From Telmatactis stephensoni (Eukaryota; Cnidaria; Anthozoa; Actiniaria; Isophelliidae), in assembly GCA_029948255.1 (NCBI GenBank), contig JALIZF010001714.1, forward strand, positions 163,501-227,500: a stretch of 64,000 nucleotides of DNA, written 5' to 3'. The notes beneath the pieces are model-generated. The model was not told the DNA's origin, ran no database searches, and was given only the letters and a program-made list of their open reading frames with translations. A program made the position numbers and the translations under genes. Below are positions 10,657 through 21,149 of the stretch, piece after piece (positions within the stretch are counted from its first letter, which is position 1; every line of letters starts with the position of its first letter).

Positions 10657-11812
10657 AATGATCACAATATCTGGTCTGTGGCAAATGTTTGGGGGACTGA
10701 GAACGAACGCTCTGATTGGTCAATTCCGGTCACTTCAGAATTGTGATGTTTTGTTTTTGTTGGGAAGAGAATGAAGGAATTTATGCAAAAAAAGACGTGT
10801 AAATTTTAAATTTGGCATTCCATTCTGCAGCATTTATATTTTCCACGGTCTGGAGACTTTGCTTAAGAAGGCTGAAGCGTTTTCCTGTGATTATTGTGGA
10901 TTTAGAGGATCATGAACTTTGTAAGCCGTTGCTCGAAATGACGAAGAAACAAGATCAAAGACGACTGCCGACGATATTTTATGGCGATCCTACTCGTAAA
11001 CTTTTATTCCTGAGGATATAATATATAGCCTAAGCAACACAACAATTGTTGAGCGACATACTTTACATTCCCATATCGAGATTCAGGGTACATGGCGAAT
11101 GGTGAATGAAGCACACGCAGAATCAAAACTTCAAACTTTGTTGATTCGTATTTACAGAGGAAAAAAATCGCGACGGATAATAAGAAACTTTTCACATTAC
11201 TATAGCAAGAATCATATGAACTTATTATTATTATTTTTCCCAAAACTGAAGTCATATCCGTGTATTGAACCAAAAATGGGACAATTTACTCACCTGTAGT
11301 TTGCCGTAAATCAAACATAAGTTTGACAAAGTTTCACAGACAATTATCCGAAAAAGTGCAAAAATCTTGTGTGTTTTTTATGAGAATTAGAATATATCCT
11401 GCCTAAGCCATGTAGGTACCACTGGCTGGTAGTACTTACTGGGACTGAATGGAAGAGTTCTCACATTCAGGTAAGCTGAAAAATTTCGTGAAAGTTTTGA
11501 TAGTTGGAGTTTGTTAGTTCGTACGCACCATGTCGCGTTAGTCGGCTTACAAAGTTCACAATCCTCTACATCCACAGAAATCAGAGTAAAACACTTCAGC
11601 CTTCATAAGCAACGTCTCCAAACCATGGAAAATACACACGCTGTAGAACAGAATGCCAGATTTAAAATTTACACGTCTATTTTTGCACAAATTTCTTCAT
11701 TCTCCTCCCAAAAGAAACTAAACAACAACACATTGTGAAGTGACCGGAAGTGACCAATCAAAGCACTCGTTCTCAGTCCCCCAAACATTTGCCACAGACC
11801 AGCAATATCATT
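10657..11812. mobile_element. Long-inverted-repeat element (arms about 270 bp)
   Basis: The left arm 10657-10928 and right arm 11543-11812 are inverted copies with scattered differences and small indels. Matching landmarks are CTGGTCTGTGGCAAATGTTT and its complement near 11780, the TGACC-GGAA and TTGTTT blocks, and GAACTTTGTAAGCCG at the inner end. The arms enclose about 610 bp with no recognisable coding. The outer ends fade near AATGATCA/TGATATTGC and I could not fix a target duplication, so the superfamily is open; long-armed MULE or foldback elements look like this. Confidence 0.7.
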
Positions 11813-12301
11813 CCCTTCAGATCGATAAAAAATCTTAATCAGAGAGGAAGAAAAAAAAGCTCATGACATTCGATCTCAAGATTGAAAGGCTTTCAAAATT
11901 TTAGTGTCGCATTAATAACAAGGTTTACATTTTGAAAATTTTGTTCACCTGTTAGTCATCAGTGGAATAAAAAAAGCTATGGTTGGCCTTCAATTCAAGC
12001 TTGTGAGCTCAGAAATACAAAGTTGAAGATGAATGTTTTCTTTTATCGGGCCAAATAATAACCATTATTATATCCATTTTGAAATCACTTTCAATTCCTG
12101 CAATCTTATTGGTTCTCAGGAGTGTGATTTAAGCACAAATCACATCTTTTTAACTCTAAATCGCATCTTTTTTATATCCAATCACATTAAGGCACTGAAA
12201 TAAAACAACCAATTGGATTCCAAAATTAGATATTATCCGCCAATCAGAATGCAGGAAAGAAAAGTTGTGAGAGAGACAAAATTTTATATTTTGGGAAAAT
12301 T
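11813..12301. other. AT-rich region upstream of the Crypton-type frame, several CCAAT motifs
   Basis: No gene. CCAAT-containing motifs cluster before the next frame (CCAATCACATT near 12178, AACCAATTGG near 12209, CCAATCAGAATG near 12240), which could serve as its promoter. This is suggestive only. Confidence 0.3.
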
Positions 12302-13453
12302 ATGTATGTAACAAAATTTACTCAAAATATGGATGAATTTAGTTACTTACAGTTCCTTAATGATGACAATGATCTACTTGAAGCTGAACAACTTCTTTTA
12401 GATGATTTTCCATCATTTGATATAAATATCGCCAATTTGGCTTCAAGCAAAGAAGAAGTTGTCCATGCTCCCGAGTCCAGTGAAACCAAAACAAATGAAC
12501 AAGCGACAAAAACTCAAGACCAAAGCCATGAAGTAGATGATTCAAGATTTCCAGTGATTTCATCCAAGGAAATAGAAGAACTAAAGTCTGTTGCTGTCAA
12601 TAAAAATACTTCACGTTCGACCAAACAGTGGCTTAACGTCTTCAAGTCCTGGTGTACGAGCCGCCATTTTGAAAACGTAAACATTGAAACAATGAAACCA
12701 GAACAGCTTGACAGGATCCTTGGTCAGTTCTACGCAGAGGTAAAAAGACGAGATGGAGAAAATTATGAGCCAGATTCCCTCAGAATTATGCAAAGTGCCG
12801 TTGAGCGCCATTTGAAGGAAAATGGATATCCATTTAGCATCACACGAGCGAGAGAGTTTCTCAACTCACAACAAGTCCTTGACGCAAAGGCAATTCAGCT
12901 CCGACAGCAAGGTAAAGGAAAACGTTCCAACAAAGCACAGTTACTAGCACCAAACGAAGAGTCTGCTCTATGGGAGAAAGGCCAGCTCGGAGATTTCAAT
13001 GGAAGAGTCCTCACCAACACCAACTTCAAAAACCTGACGGAGCAACTAGGACTATGAGGAAGACAAGAGCACTATGACTCGTATGTCGAGGACTTTATCA
13101 TCAGACAGCAGGACGATGGCAGCAAAGTTGTGGAGTTTCGTGAAGGTCCAACTAAGACACGAAGTGGTGGTTTGAGAGTAAGACAAAGAACGACACCACA
13201 GGTTATGTACAACACTGATGGAGGCGACAGAGACCCGGTACGGCTCTTCAAGTTGTGGTTAGCCAAGAGACCAACAGGAATGAAAGACAAAGGCCCACTG
13301 TACCTAAGCATTATTAATCGTCCCAAATCAAACGATGTCTGGTACACAAAAATTCGAATGGGAGAAAATACCATAGGCAATATCATGAAATCCATGGCCT
13401 CTTGTCTGAACACAAACAAGAAGTTGACAAACCATAGTACACGCTTGGCATAA
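12302..13453 (+). pseudogene. Crypton-related DUF3504/QRICH1-like protein with one nonsense codon
   Basis: A single frame runs 384 codons with one internal stop, a TGA at 13055-13057 in a context that reads LTEQLGL*GRQEHYDSYVED; family members have an arginine there (CGA to TGA is a one-step change). The N terminus (residues 1-80) is acidic and probably disordered. From residue about 98 it has the helical core-binding segment (TKQWLNVFKSWC, LDRILGQFYAEV), then ALWEKGQLGD and the FREGPTKTRSGGL, RDPVRLFKLWL and RMGENTIG segments of the DUF3504 domain, which derives from Crypton tyrosine recombinases and occurs in QRICH1, ZMYM and KCTD1. It ends at NHSTRLA, where relatives continue for another 60-80 residues, so the C terminus with the catalytic tyrosine is lost. 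The next repeat begins within 20 bp. Confidence 0.75.
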
Positions 13454-13472
13454 ATGGCCTTGATTTCACTCG

Positions 13473-13729
13473 ATGGTGGCTCGTTTGAATGTTGAAGAAG
13501 TCATCGAGCTTGTACAACAGGGATGATAGAGACGAGGATCAGTCCTTTGAAAGCGATGAGGATGTTAACGAGGACGAGGAGAAGTTGGAAAATTGTCTTG
13601 ATGGTTTTGATGGAGGAGACGGATTCAATAAAGATTTTTTCAAGGAGAATGCTATCGGGGTACTAATGCCACTGGTTCAAGTAGAAAAACCATTGGATGA
13701 TTTGGGTGAACAGCCACAAAGGTTGAACG
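13473..13729 (+). pseudogene. Exon 1 of an unclassified two-exon repeat family, copy 1
   Basis: It starts MVARLNVEEVIELVQ and, after a one-base frameshift near 13520, continues through an acidic run (DRDEDQSFESDEDVNEDE), FNKDFFKENAIGVLMPLVQ and DDLGEQPQRLN. The 17414-17641 locus repeats the same order (MVARLNLEEVLELIQ, DEDLSFESDEDI, FFKENAISVLMPLVQ, DDLGEQAQKLE), which shows a dispersed family. A weak donor (GTATTT) follows at 13730, where the other copy has GTAAGC. The function is unknown; the acidic and then hydrophobic layout has no match I can name. Confidence 0.55.
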
Positions 13730-14071
13730 GTATTTATCAATCTTTTTAGATTTTTCTTGTTATTTTTGTCATCTTTGCTTGTCATTTTGGTCGTCTGATG
13801 CACAGTAGTCATCCACACATGCACACCAGTGGTCATATATTCTGCATCTACAAATTAAAGACAAAGATCTTCAGATTACTTATGTTGAACATATTTTTAC
13901 ATTCAAAAGATGATGATTACATTATTATTGAATGCTATCATGATTTGAATTGACTATTTGATTTGATGATTTGAATTAACCAAAGTTAATATTAGAGTCT
14001 CAAGACACTTCAGTGAACACAACTAACTAGTACAACATGTTAAATCTTATCGTTTTGTTTTTATCTTATAG

Positions 14072-14605
14072 CTGCCAAACTCTTGTCAACCATAAACATC
14101 AATGCTGCGTCTTTGCTGATGAAAGAGTCAAGAGTGTGGTTGACGATGATTGAGAAGAGGTTGGCAGGCAGAGTTTCCATCAGAAGGCCTTACTATGCTG
14201 AGATCCAACGCAGCATTCCTTATGACATATTTGCAGCTCTAAAATGTGTCATAAGGAATGCTGAGGAGCAAGACTTCCAAGAGCCCTCCTGTTATGTTTC
14301 AAGCAACAGGAAGGCTGAAGTAATTTCTTTCACCTCTCTTTGCTCTTTGCAAAAGTTTCTTTCGAGGCTTTCTGCATTGAGCACAAGAGAGGTTAAGAAA
14401 TTCTTCAGCCGAAAACTAACAAGAACCAGCAGGTCTGGAAATCAAGTGAAACTGCTTGTTGAACACAGCAAAGATTTTGGATTTTTTTTATAAAAAATCA
14501 TTGGGAAAGCTTACCATCCAATTTCATTATGGAGAGTAGAATGCGCATGGATTCCCCAGACATGACTGCACAATAAGGGAGCTCTCAGCATCTGAAGCCA
14601 TTTAA
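14072..14605 (+). pseudogene. Exon 2 of the unclassified two-exon repeat family, copy 1
   Basis: It follows an acceptor (TTATCTTATAG at 14061-14071). It reads AAKLLSTININAASLLMKES, then VSIRRPYYAEIQRSIPYDIF, SFTSLCSLQKFLSRLSAL and REVKKFFSRKL. The frame breaks at 14491 (TAA within a T/A run) and resumes one base shifted as KLTIQFHYGE, with a TAG where the other copy has TGG. The minus-strand copy at 38543-39072 shares the order and about two thirds of residues by eye, including the acceptor. No catalytic motif is recognisable. Together with exon 1 at 13473 it may be one gene with a 340-bp intron. Confidence 0.55.
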
Positions 14606-14644
14606 AGTCTTGTTGTGTAGTTATGATCTGCGAGCCTCTCACAT

Positions 14645-14890
14645 AGAAAGCTCTGCACTAACCAAACCACCAGTGCTCTGTTTTATGGGTATTTAAAGCT
14701 ACATGGATTAAAAACAAGGATATGAGTCTCCCACTTGGAATGCTGTGCTTTAACCAAGCAACCAGAGTGCTCTGTTTTATGGGCATTTAAAGCTACATTG
14801 ATCTGATGCAAGTCTCTCACTAGAAGGCTGTGCATTAACCAAGCAACCAGAGTTCTCTGTTTTATGGGTATTTAAAGCTACATTGATCTA
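14645..14890 (+). repeat. Three tandem copies of an 85-94 bp unit downstream of exon 2
   Basis: The core CTCTGTTTTATGGGTATTT followed by AAAGCTACAT begins at 14676, 14770 and 14855, each preceded by a variable ACCAAGCAACCAGAG-like block. A related single core lies on the minus strand at 38224-38253, at a similar place downstream of the other exon 2 copy. It therefore belongs to the 3' part of this repeat family. Confidence 0.75.
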
Positions 14891-16329
14891 CACTGTACAT
14901 AGATAAGAGGGAAGTCAAAACATTGTGTGTAAAGCAATACTAATAACTGTAAGGTCTTCTGATGGAACATTACCTTTGTGGCTGTTTATCCAATTCATTT
15001 GAGGGTTTAGCTACCTGAACTAGTGGTTTTTAGTACCAAGATGACATTCTCTGAAAAGGGTTTTATTGAACGTCTTCTCCATCAAAACTTTCAAGAAACA
15101 TTTCCAACATCAACTCGTCCTTAATTACATCTTCATCACTTTCAAATGATGATCCTCCTTGTTTGCAGTATTTATTAAACAATAGAACAGTAAACATTTA
15201 TTCAGGAACAGTTTTGACATTTTCATAACAAAGAGACAATATATAGCAAGCTGTAGCTTTAGTGACCATTTGGAAGTACACGTATCTGTGGACAAAGACA
15301 TGATAAGAATGGAAATCTGTAACTACACTGTTTAGAAAGAGGCAACCTACATTACATCAAAGGATAAGATCTATCTGAAAATAGAGATTTTGAATTTTTT
15401 TAAAAGGAAGATACAATTTTTGTTCAGGTATAAATGAAGGGGTAGTGGCTAAAATAGTGTAAGTGATATCATGTTTAACTCGTGGATATGCGAAGCATAG
15501 AAAGGAGTTATTGTGGGGACTCGCTCACTCAGGTGTTAGCAGATACCCGTTAGAGTCTGGGTACAAGACTGTTTCCGCTTGACTCCACTCGCCGCTCGGT
15601 ACTGAGCCGAAGTTCAGGAAATGTTGTAAGGCAATTTTGTGATCATATTATTCGATCTTTTCCAATCATTTATTTATTCCGGGACTCCCGAACTATTCAT
15701 AGATCAATTATATTTGCTTTTCATGATTTATGTTGAAATCAGACTAGACAAAATTTATATTTAGTTAACTGAACATTATAGCATTGAAGCATTCCCAGAC
15801 ATGTCCAATACACACGAAAAATTAAATACAGACATTGTTTAAAGAAGAAGCCTTTTAGATCATTAAATTCATAGTATTAGCGCAAACTATTTCAGGAGTA
15901 AAACCATCGAACTACCGAAGCAAGTTTATCCATGAATATCGCATTGCAGTCAATACCGTGACGAGTAAACACCTTTGGCTGAATGCCAGACTTTGCACAT
16001 CGCTGTCAAGCAACAAAAATCTTTTCAAGTCCAACATCAAAGTCATCCAAGCTTTCAGTGTTCGTACTCTATCATCACAAGAGCCAAAGTACATAAACGA
16101 GCGAAAACATTTTGAAAGCCGCCATCCCGAGCGCCATGAAGGCCTTGAGTCTCCTAGTCAAAAACAGTAACAAAAAGGCGTATTGAGTTAGTTTATTGGT
16201 TTAGTGTTTTGTAAAGTAATTTCTTTTATATTTATAGTGAATTTTGCTACATAGCACAGAGAGAAGCATTTTTGCATTTGTTTTGTAACCACACTCTGAC
16301 AATAAATATACAAAATTCGCCAGACAAAA
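14891..16329. other. No gene recognised
   Basis: Non-coding by appearance. The open frames near 15912-16170 are below 75 codons and have no family signature on either strand. Confidence 0.4.
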
Positions 16330-16420
16330 TCATACAACTTCTGGATGGTCCAGTGGATATGCCATTGGCTTTACAAGCGAAAGGGTGGTGTTCAAATCCC
16401 GGCCCGACGGTGAATTTTTT
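16330..16420 (+). repeat. tRNA-like sequence, possible SINE head
   Basis: The stretch TGGTCCAGTGGATATGCCA resembles a D arm with A box, and GTGTTCAAATCCCGG resembles a T arm with B box, followed by a T run at 16414-16422. A 7-nt loop TTTACAA could present a TAC anticodon, but the anticodon stem has a G-G mismatch and the T stem pairs poorly. I read it as a degenerate tRNA-derived sequence, not a functional tRNA. Confidence 0.35.
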
Positions 16421-17413
16421 TTTACCTTATTTTTTCTTTTTGACAGATTTTTTTTCTTTTATAGCTAATGACTCTTTCTTCGCTAAAGAAATTATTGATT
16501 TATTGATTTGGATTTTTGTCTTCAAATGAAAACTCGTTATTTTACTAAAATATATTGTTTGGGCTTCCTGTGGTCATTTCGGTCAATCCACGACATTATT
16601 TCAAGTTATATGAAAGAGTGAAGCAGTTTGCAGTGTAAGCAGTGGGACATTACTTTCTATTCACGATATATCCACGAGTTAGCCATAGGGGCCTTTGATT
16701 TAGTTTTTTAGGAGAATTCAGTATTACATCAGTTAATTGTTTTTGCAAAGACCTCTTCAAATGTGCATAACAAATAAACAAAGTTATTGAAATTTTACTC
16801 ATAGTGAAAAAAGGAAGGAAAGGAAGGAAGGAAGGAAGAAGCAAGCAAGAAAGAAAAAATAAGAAACTACTGATAACATATTCCCTGTACTAGTTAAATT
16901 AGGGGAATAAGTAATTCATTTTTTTCAAGATTTCAAAAATGCAAATAATATTTTCCTCTTTTTAGATAGGGCCTTGATATTCATTATAGTATTATACTTT
17001 TGTACCAATTGTACATCACACTGAGGAAAATCTTTGACACATTCAGTTATTTATTTTTGTACAAAAAATCTGTAAAATAATATATTTTTATAAATTACAA
17101 TCCATATTTAGTGTATTCATTTAAATAAGTATTAAAAGTATGAACATCATGCTCTGTGGAGTGGTTTTGATTAACAAGCACAGAAAAAAAATTTAATTCC
17201 CAACTTGGGTCAAACATGGGACTTCCCTGGGACTAACCGGGGAATCCCTGGTAATCTGTTCTATTTTTACAAGTTTGGGCATTACAGATTTCCCAAGTAA
17301 AATAGAACAGATTCCCAGGCTAGACCCTAAATGACTCTGAAATCGCTCATTTTGCACCTCCATTTTGACATCCTTTCTGTTCAGCGGTTTCACCCGTGAG
17401 AGTACTTTTCAAA
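16421..17413. other. No gene; GGAA microsatellite and a short hairpin
   Basis: Contains a GGAA/AAGG run at 16806-16852 and an inverted repeat at 17247-17270 / 17297-17319 (arm about 22 bp, AATCTGTTCTATTTT core, loop about 26 nt). Otherwise AT-rich and non-coding. Confidence 0.5.
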
Positions 17414-17641
17414 ATGGTGGCTCGTTTGAACCTGGAAGAGGTTCTGGAGCTCATTCAACGTGAAGACAGTGATGAGGATCTGTCATTTGAAAGTGATGAA
17501 GATATAAATGTTTTAATGGAGGAGAAGGTTTTAATAAGTCATTTTTCAAAGAGAATGCCATCAGTGTGCTTATGCCACTTGTTCAGGCTGCAAAACCACC
17601 GACACCAGATGATTTGGGTGAACAGGCTCAAAAGTTGGAAG
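17414..17641 (+). pseudogene. Exon 1 of the unclassified two-exon repeat family, copy 2
   Basis: The ATG at 17414 has the context AAAATGG and begins MVARLNLEEVLELIQRED, with an acidic run and then, after a frameshift near 17515, FNKSFFKENAISVLMPLVQ and DDLGEQAQKLE. A strong donor, GTAAGC, starts at 17642. No exon 2 follows; within 250 bp a different element (IS630-type transposase) begins, so the copy is truncated or the transposase sits inside its intron. Confidence 0.55.
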
Positions 17642-17995
17642 GTAAGCCGATTATTTTGTGGTTGAATCCTTAAGTGATAATAAATGATTACAATTTAGAT
17701 GTTTGTTGTCGTAATTGTAGAGCATCAACACTTGAAAATTTTCAGTTCCTTGAAGTGTAAATTTTATTTGTAGGCGAGATTCGAACTAGATAAGTTCCAA
17801 ACAAAGCTAGATATATCATATATATATAGAAAACATTTTACATTTGATGTGTCTACAACTTAATAAACCACTACAACTATAATTTTATAAATGAAAGTAC
17901 TACTACCGAAACAGGTAGAGTGGAAATTGGGTTCGAGAAAACACACTCATTTGACTTCGCATTCCTGAGCTCACGTGCTCAAATTCCTGAGATCA

Positions 17996-19053
17996 AATGG
18001 CGGGTTATTCAGTATCAATTCAGTATCACGTACTGTCGAGGACAATCCCTGGATGAAGATCTTAGGACAAGTATCATTGATACAATTGTTAGCGAAGGAG
18101 GAGACCTTGCTTCTGGGTTATTTTCAGGTCAATTCAAGGACATTGCAAATAGATTTCGTGTCTCGGCAACATTTGTTGCGAAGTTGTGGAAGCAAGTTTG
18201 TAACACTGGAGACCATAGGCCAAAGAAACATACTTCTGGAAACCCGCCACACCTTAAAGAAGAGGACGTTGAACTAGTCGAGTTTCTTAAAATAGAAAAG
18301 CCCTCTAAAACTTACAAGTCTATTAAAGAAGATATAGACAACTACTGTACACTACAAGGTGGGACGTCCTTGTCCGCAATTGGAAATGTCGTAAGAAACA
18401 AATTTTCAGATGGACAATATACCAGAAAACGACTAACGAAGCCATCCGCAGAAAAATTCACGCCCCCTAATGTGATTTACTGTCAAAACTTATTAGATAC
18501 AATCAGCTCATTGCCTCCTGAAAAGTTGAAATTCTTTGATGAAGCAGGGGTTCACACAGGCACGGGAAATCCCGTGTAAGGACACTCCTTACGCGGAACT
18601 CCTGCCATTGAAATATCAAGAAATAAAAAGGGCGCTAATATAACTCTCAACTTACTGTGTGGAGTACTTTATGCGAACACTATCGAAGGAGCTTCTGACA
18701 CTACAAGTTTTCTAAATTTCTTCGGTGAAGCGGAACAGGCGAGAAGTGATTATGGTAATCCAGTGATAGATTTCAGGGACTATATTATTCTCGATAATTG
18801 CGCTATTCATCATCACGATGCTGGCGAAACTTTACAAAGATGGCTTATGCAAATGGGAGCAAATCTTATATACACGCCCTCCCTTTCTCCAGAGTTTAAT
18901 GCTGCTGAATATGCCTTTAATAAAATAAAAACTGTTTTGAAAAGAGAAGAGTTTACACTAGTATTGAAGCAAAATGTGCATGCTGCTATATATCAAGCTC
19001 TAGGCCATGTTACAGACACTGACATGTTGGGATTTTACAACTCGATTTTGTGA
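17996..19053 (+). pseudogene. IS630/Tc1-mariner superfamily transposase with one nonsense codon
   Basis: The frame runs open from about 17920 to 19053 except for a single TAA at 18577-18579. It has an N-terminal helix-turn-helix (FKDIANRFRVSATFVAKLW, about residues 70-90), a linker and the DDE catalytic core. The acidic blocks are FFDEAGVH (first D), IILDNCAIHH (second D) and SPEFNAAEYAF (E). I count 37 residues between the second D and the E, unlike the 34 of mariner or Tc1. The ATG at 17996 (CAAATGGCG) is a plausible start but lies one frame off and needs a small shift near 18030. The nonsense codon falls where tyrosine would fit (Y-GHS). The shared motif ACTACCGAAACAGGTAGAG lies about 100 bp upstream. 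Terminal inverted repeats were not found. Confidence 0.75.
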
Positions 19054-19151
19054 TATATTGATTGTAATAAAGGAATTCAGAACACCTGATTCTTAACTAC
19101 TCATCTCATTGTTAACTATATCTAATATTTCTTTGTTGGTTGGTTTAGTCA

Positions 19152-19319
19152 TATCATTGATCTTGTTTCATCAACCATTAGTAATTTTATTACCAAGCTT
19201 TCGGGCCTAAGGCCCATCATCAGGGTAAATGGAATCAACCATTTACCCTGATGATGGGCCTTAGGCCCGAAAGCTTGGTAATAAAATTACTAATGGTTGA
19301 TGAAACAAGATCAATGATA
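19152..19319. repeat. Perfect 81-bp-arm palindrome
   Basis: The two 81-bp arms are complementary without a mismatch that I can see and are separated by 6 nt (AATCAA). Within each arm is a smaller palindrome, GGGCCTAAGGCCC. The sequence would form a cruciform or a long RNA hairpin. No target duplication is obvious, so it may be an insertion end, an inverted duplication or an assembly fold-back. Confidence 0.85.
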
Positions 19320-19777
19320 CATCTCATTGTTGTCGTGGTTCACACGGCGCTCAGTTACAAACAAGAATAATACCTGGTTAATAGTAAATATGCATGTTTC
19401 TTCGATTAACACAAGCTTTATTTAATGCTGTAATTGTAAACAATAAAAGATATAGCATTCAATATATTGCAGTTCTTTAATACAAGAGAGTGGGAAAATT
19501 GTATTTTTAGTAACAATAGTAATATATCCTCACTGCATACCCATTACCACTGCACGTGGATAAGTTATGGGAAGCGATCGCTCTCACCCACGACACCATG
19601 TAATAAACGCAAACCAACACGCAAGAGAAATAGAACATAACCCTTGAACGGGAAAAGAGTACTAAATTTTATTCAGCCTCTCCCAATACTCAGAAAATCA
19701 AACTATGAAAAATGATAACGATAATGATTAAAGATTATGTGAAAAAAATAAACTAAAGGAGACTTGAAGTTCCTTAT
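19320..19777. other. No gene; likely 3' flank of the DIRS element
   Basis: AT-rich non-coding sequence between the palindrome and the DIRS recombinase stop. It may contain the DIRS terminal repeat, but I could not find a matching partner. Confidence 0.3.
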
Positions 19778-20752
19778 TCAAAGAATTGGTGACAAATTAC
19801 TGGGATGGGAGACAGGGGTCTGGCTTAACGAAGAAGACCCAGGAACAACGATGTTTTCGAAAACCGATAGAGCCCCTTCTGTATCAGATAGGCGTGTGTA
19901 ATGCCTAGCCATCTCCTTGCTTTGCCATCCCAGGTACTGTGCCACCTCTTCCTGAGAACATCCCAGCATCCTAAGGGTATTGGATAAGCCCACCCTGAAA
20001 CTATGTGGTGTCTCACCACAAAATAACTTTGCCTCCAACATGTACTTCTGCAGTCGGTTATTGACTGCTGAACCCAGAAGAGGACGCTCGCTTATACTCC
20101 TGTCCCTGTTAGTAGTCCTGAAAAAATACCCCGGGGCTAATTGTATCTCGAGCAACTGACAGACACAAATGTAGTACTCTAACCAGGATACTGGACACAC
20201 ATCACATTCCCTATAGGGTACCAAGACAAGCGAGCGCGGTGCCCCCTTCCTAAGGCTCTTGGTTAAGGACAACTTTAACAGAAACCCTTCGCGATCCTTA
20301 AACTTAAAGACCTGACTGGCTAAGAGGCGCCCCAGATCTGAAGCCCTATCCCCGGTAAAGAAATTGACAACAAAAAAGGACGTGTCGCGCACTAAAATGT
20401 ACTTATCAGTTTTTGGAAGGTTGTCGCTCTTCCCTATCAAGTCCCTAAGAAAGGTTACTAACTGCCTAAATTTTACAAGGAACATCGGCACCGCTTGCGT
20501 GGGCGTGATCGCTAACGCAGCCTGTTCTTCTCGGGTGAACTTGAGGTACTGCTTCACCCGGGGGTGAGCTACAGGGTTCGAGTCATTCAGACGGCCAAGA
20601 TTGTTGAAGATGGCTCGGAGTTTGCCAAGCAATGAGTCAACGGTACCCGCTGCCAAGCGCCTGGGGCAACTACAGGCCCCCTGCCTGGAGCATGACATGG
20701 AGTGAACTACAGTCTTCCCGCAACGATCCTTGTTGATAAGAAACTTCACAAT
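19778..20752 (-). pseudogene. DIRS tyrosine recombinase, C-terminal part (split by Harbinger)
   Basis: From the target-duplicated ATT (20752-20750) the minus strand reads VKFLINKDRCGKTVVH and continues 323 residues to the stop at 19778. All four tyrosine recombinase catalytic positions are visible: R in FFTGDRASDLGRL, H and R in TPHSFRVGLSN, and Y in MARHYTRLSD, with YLGWQS as the fifth block. The part upstream of 20753 belongs to the Harbinger end and is not native. Joined in frame to 24590-24318 it gives about 414 residues, normal for DIRS recombinases, which integrate circular DNA without an integrase. No other break is seen, so the Harbinger insertion is what disabled it. Confidence 0.9.
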
Positions 20753-21149
20753 AGAGAGTGTTAGCATTTGATGACGAGTACGAGAACGAGTACGAGTTTC
20801 CTCAAAAACCATACAGCGCATGCGCACGGTGCTAGACACTTGTTGAACTCGCTCTGCCAGGTCGTACTACCACGAGATTTCATCGAAAACTCGAAGTGTT
20901 GGCTACGACTTTTTGAAGGTAAATAAACGTGATAATAGCTTGTTTGTTTTCTGTCATACATGTGCTCATGAGGGCTCCAGCTCTTTATTGAAGGGTTGAG
21001 AATGTCTTTGTTTTTAAAAGACTGAGATGAACGACGTATTTTGGGAGGATTTTTGTGTACTTGAATCAGTTGACTGGAGCCCTTGTCATTCTAGAATTAT
21101 AGCGTATTCTTGACTCAAGATTTTCATTTTTTCCTGTTACAGTTCACTG

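Noticed and set aside
15912..16170. Overlapping frames on both strands near 16 kb
   Set aside because: Both are under 75 codons with no family motif, splice context or conserved copy in the window.
16330..16420. Functional tRNA-Val gene
   Set aside because: The anticodon stem has a mismatch, the T stem pairs poorly and the acceptor stem cannot be completed; kept just as a tRNA-like sequence.
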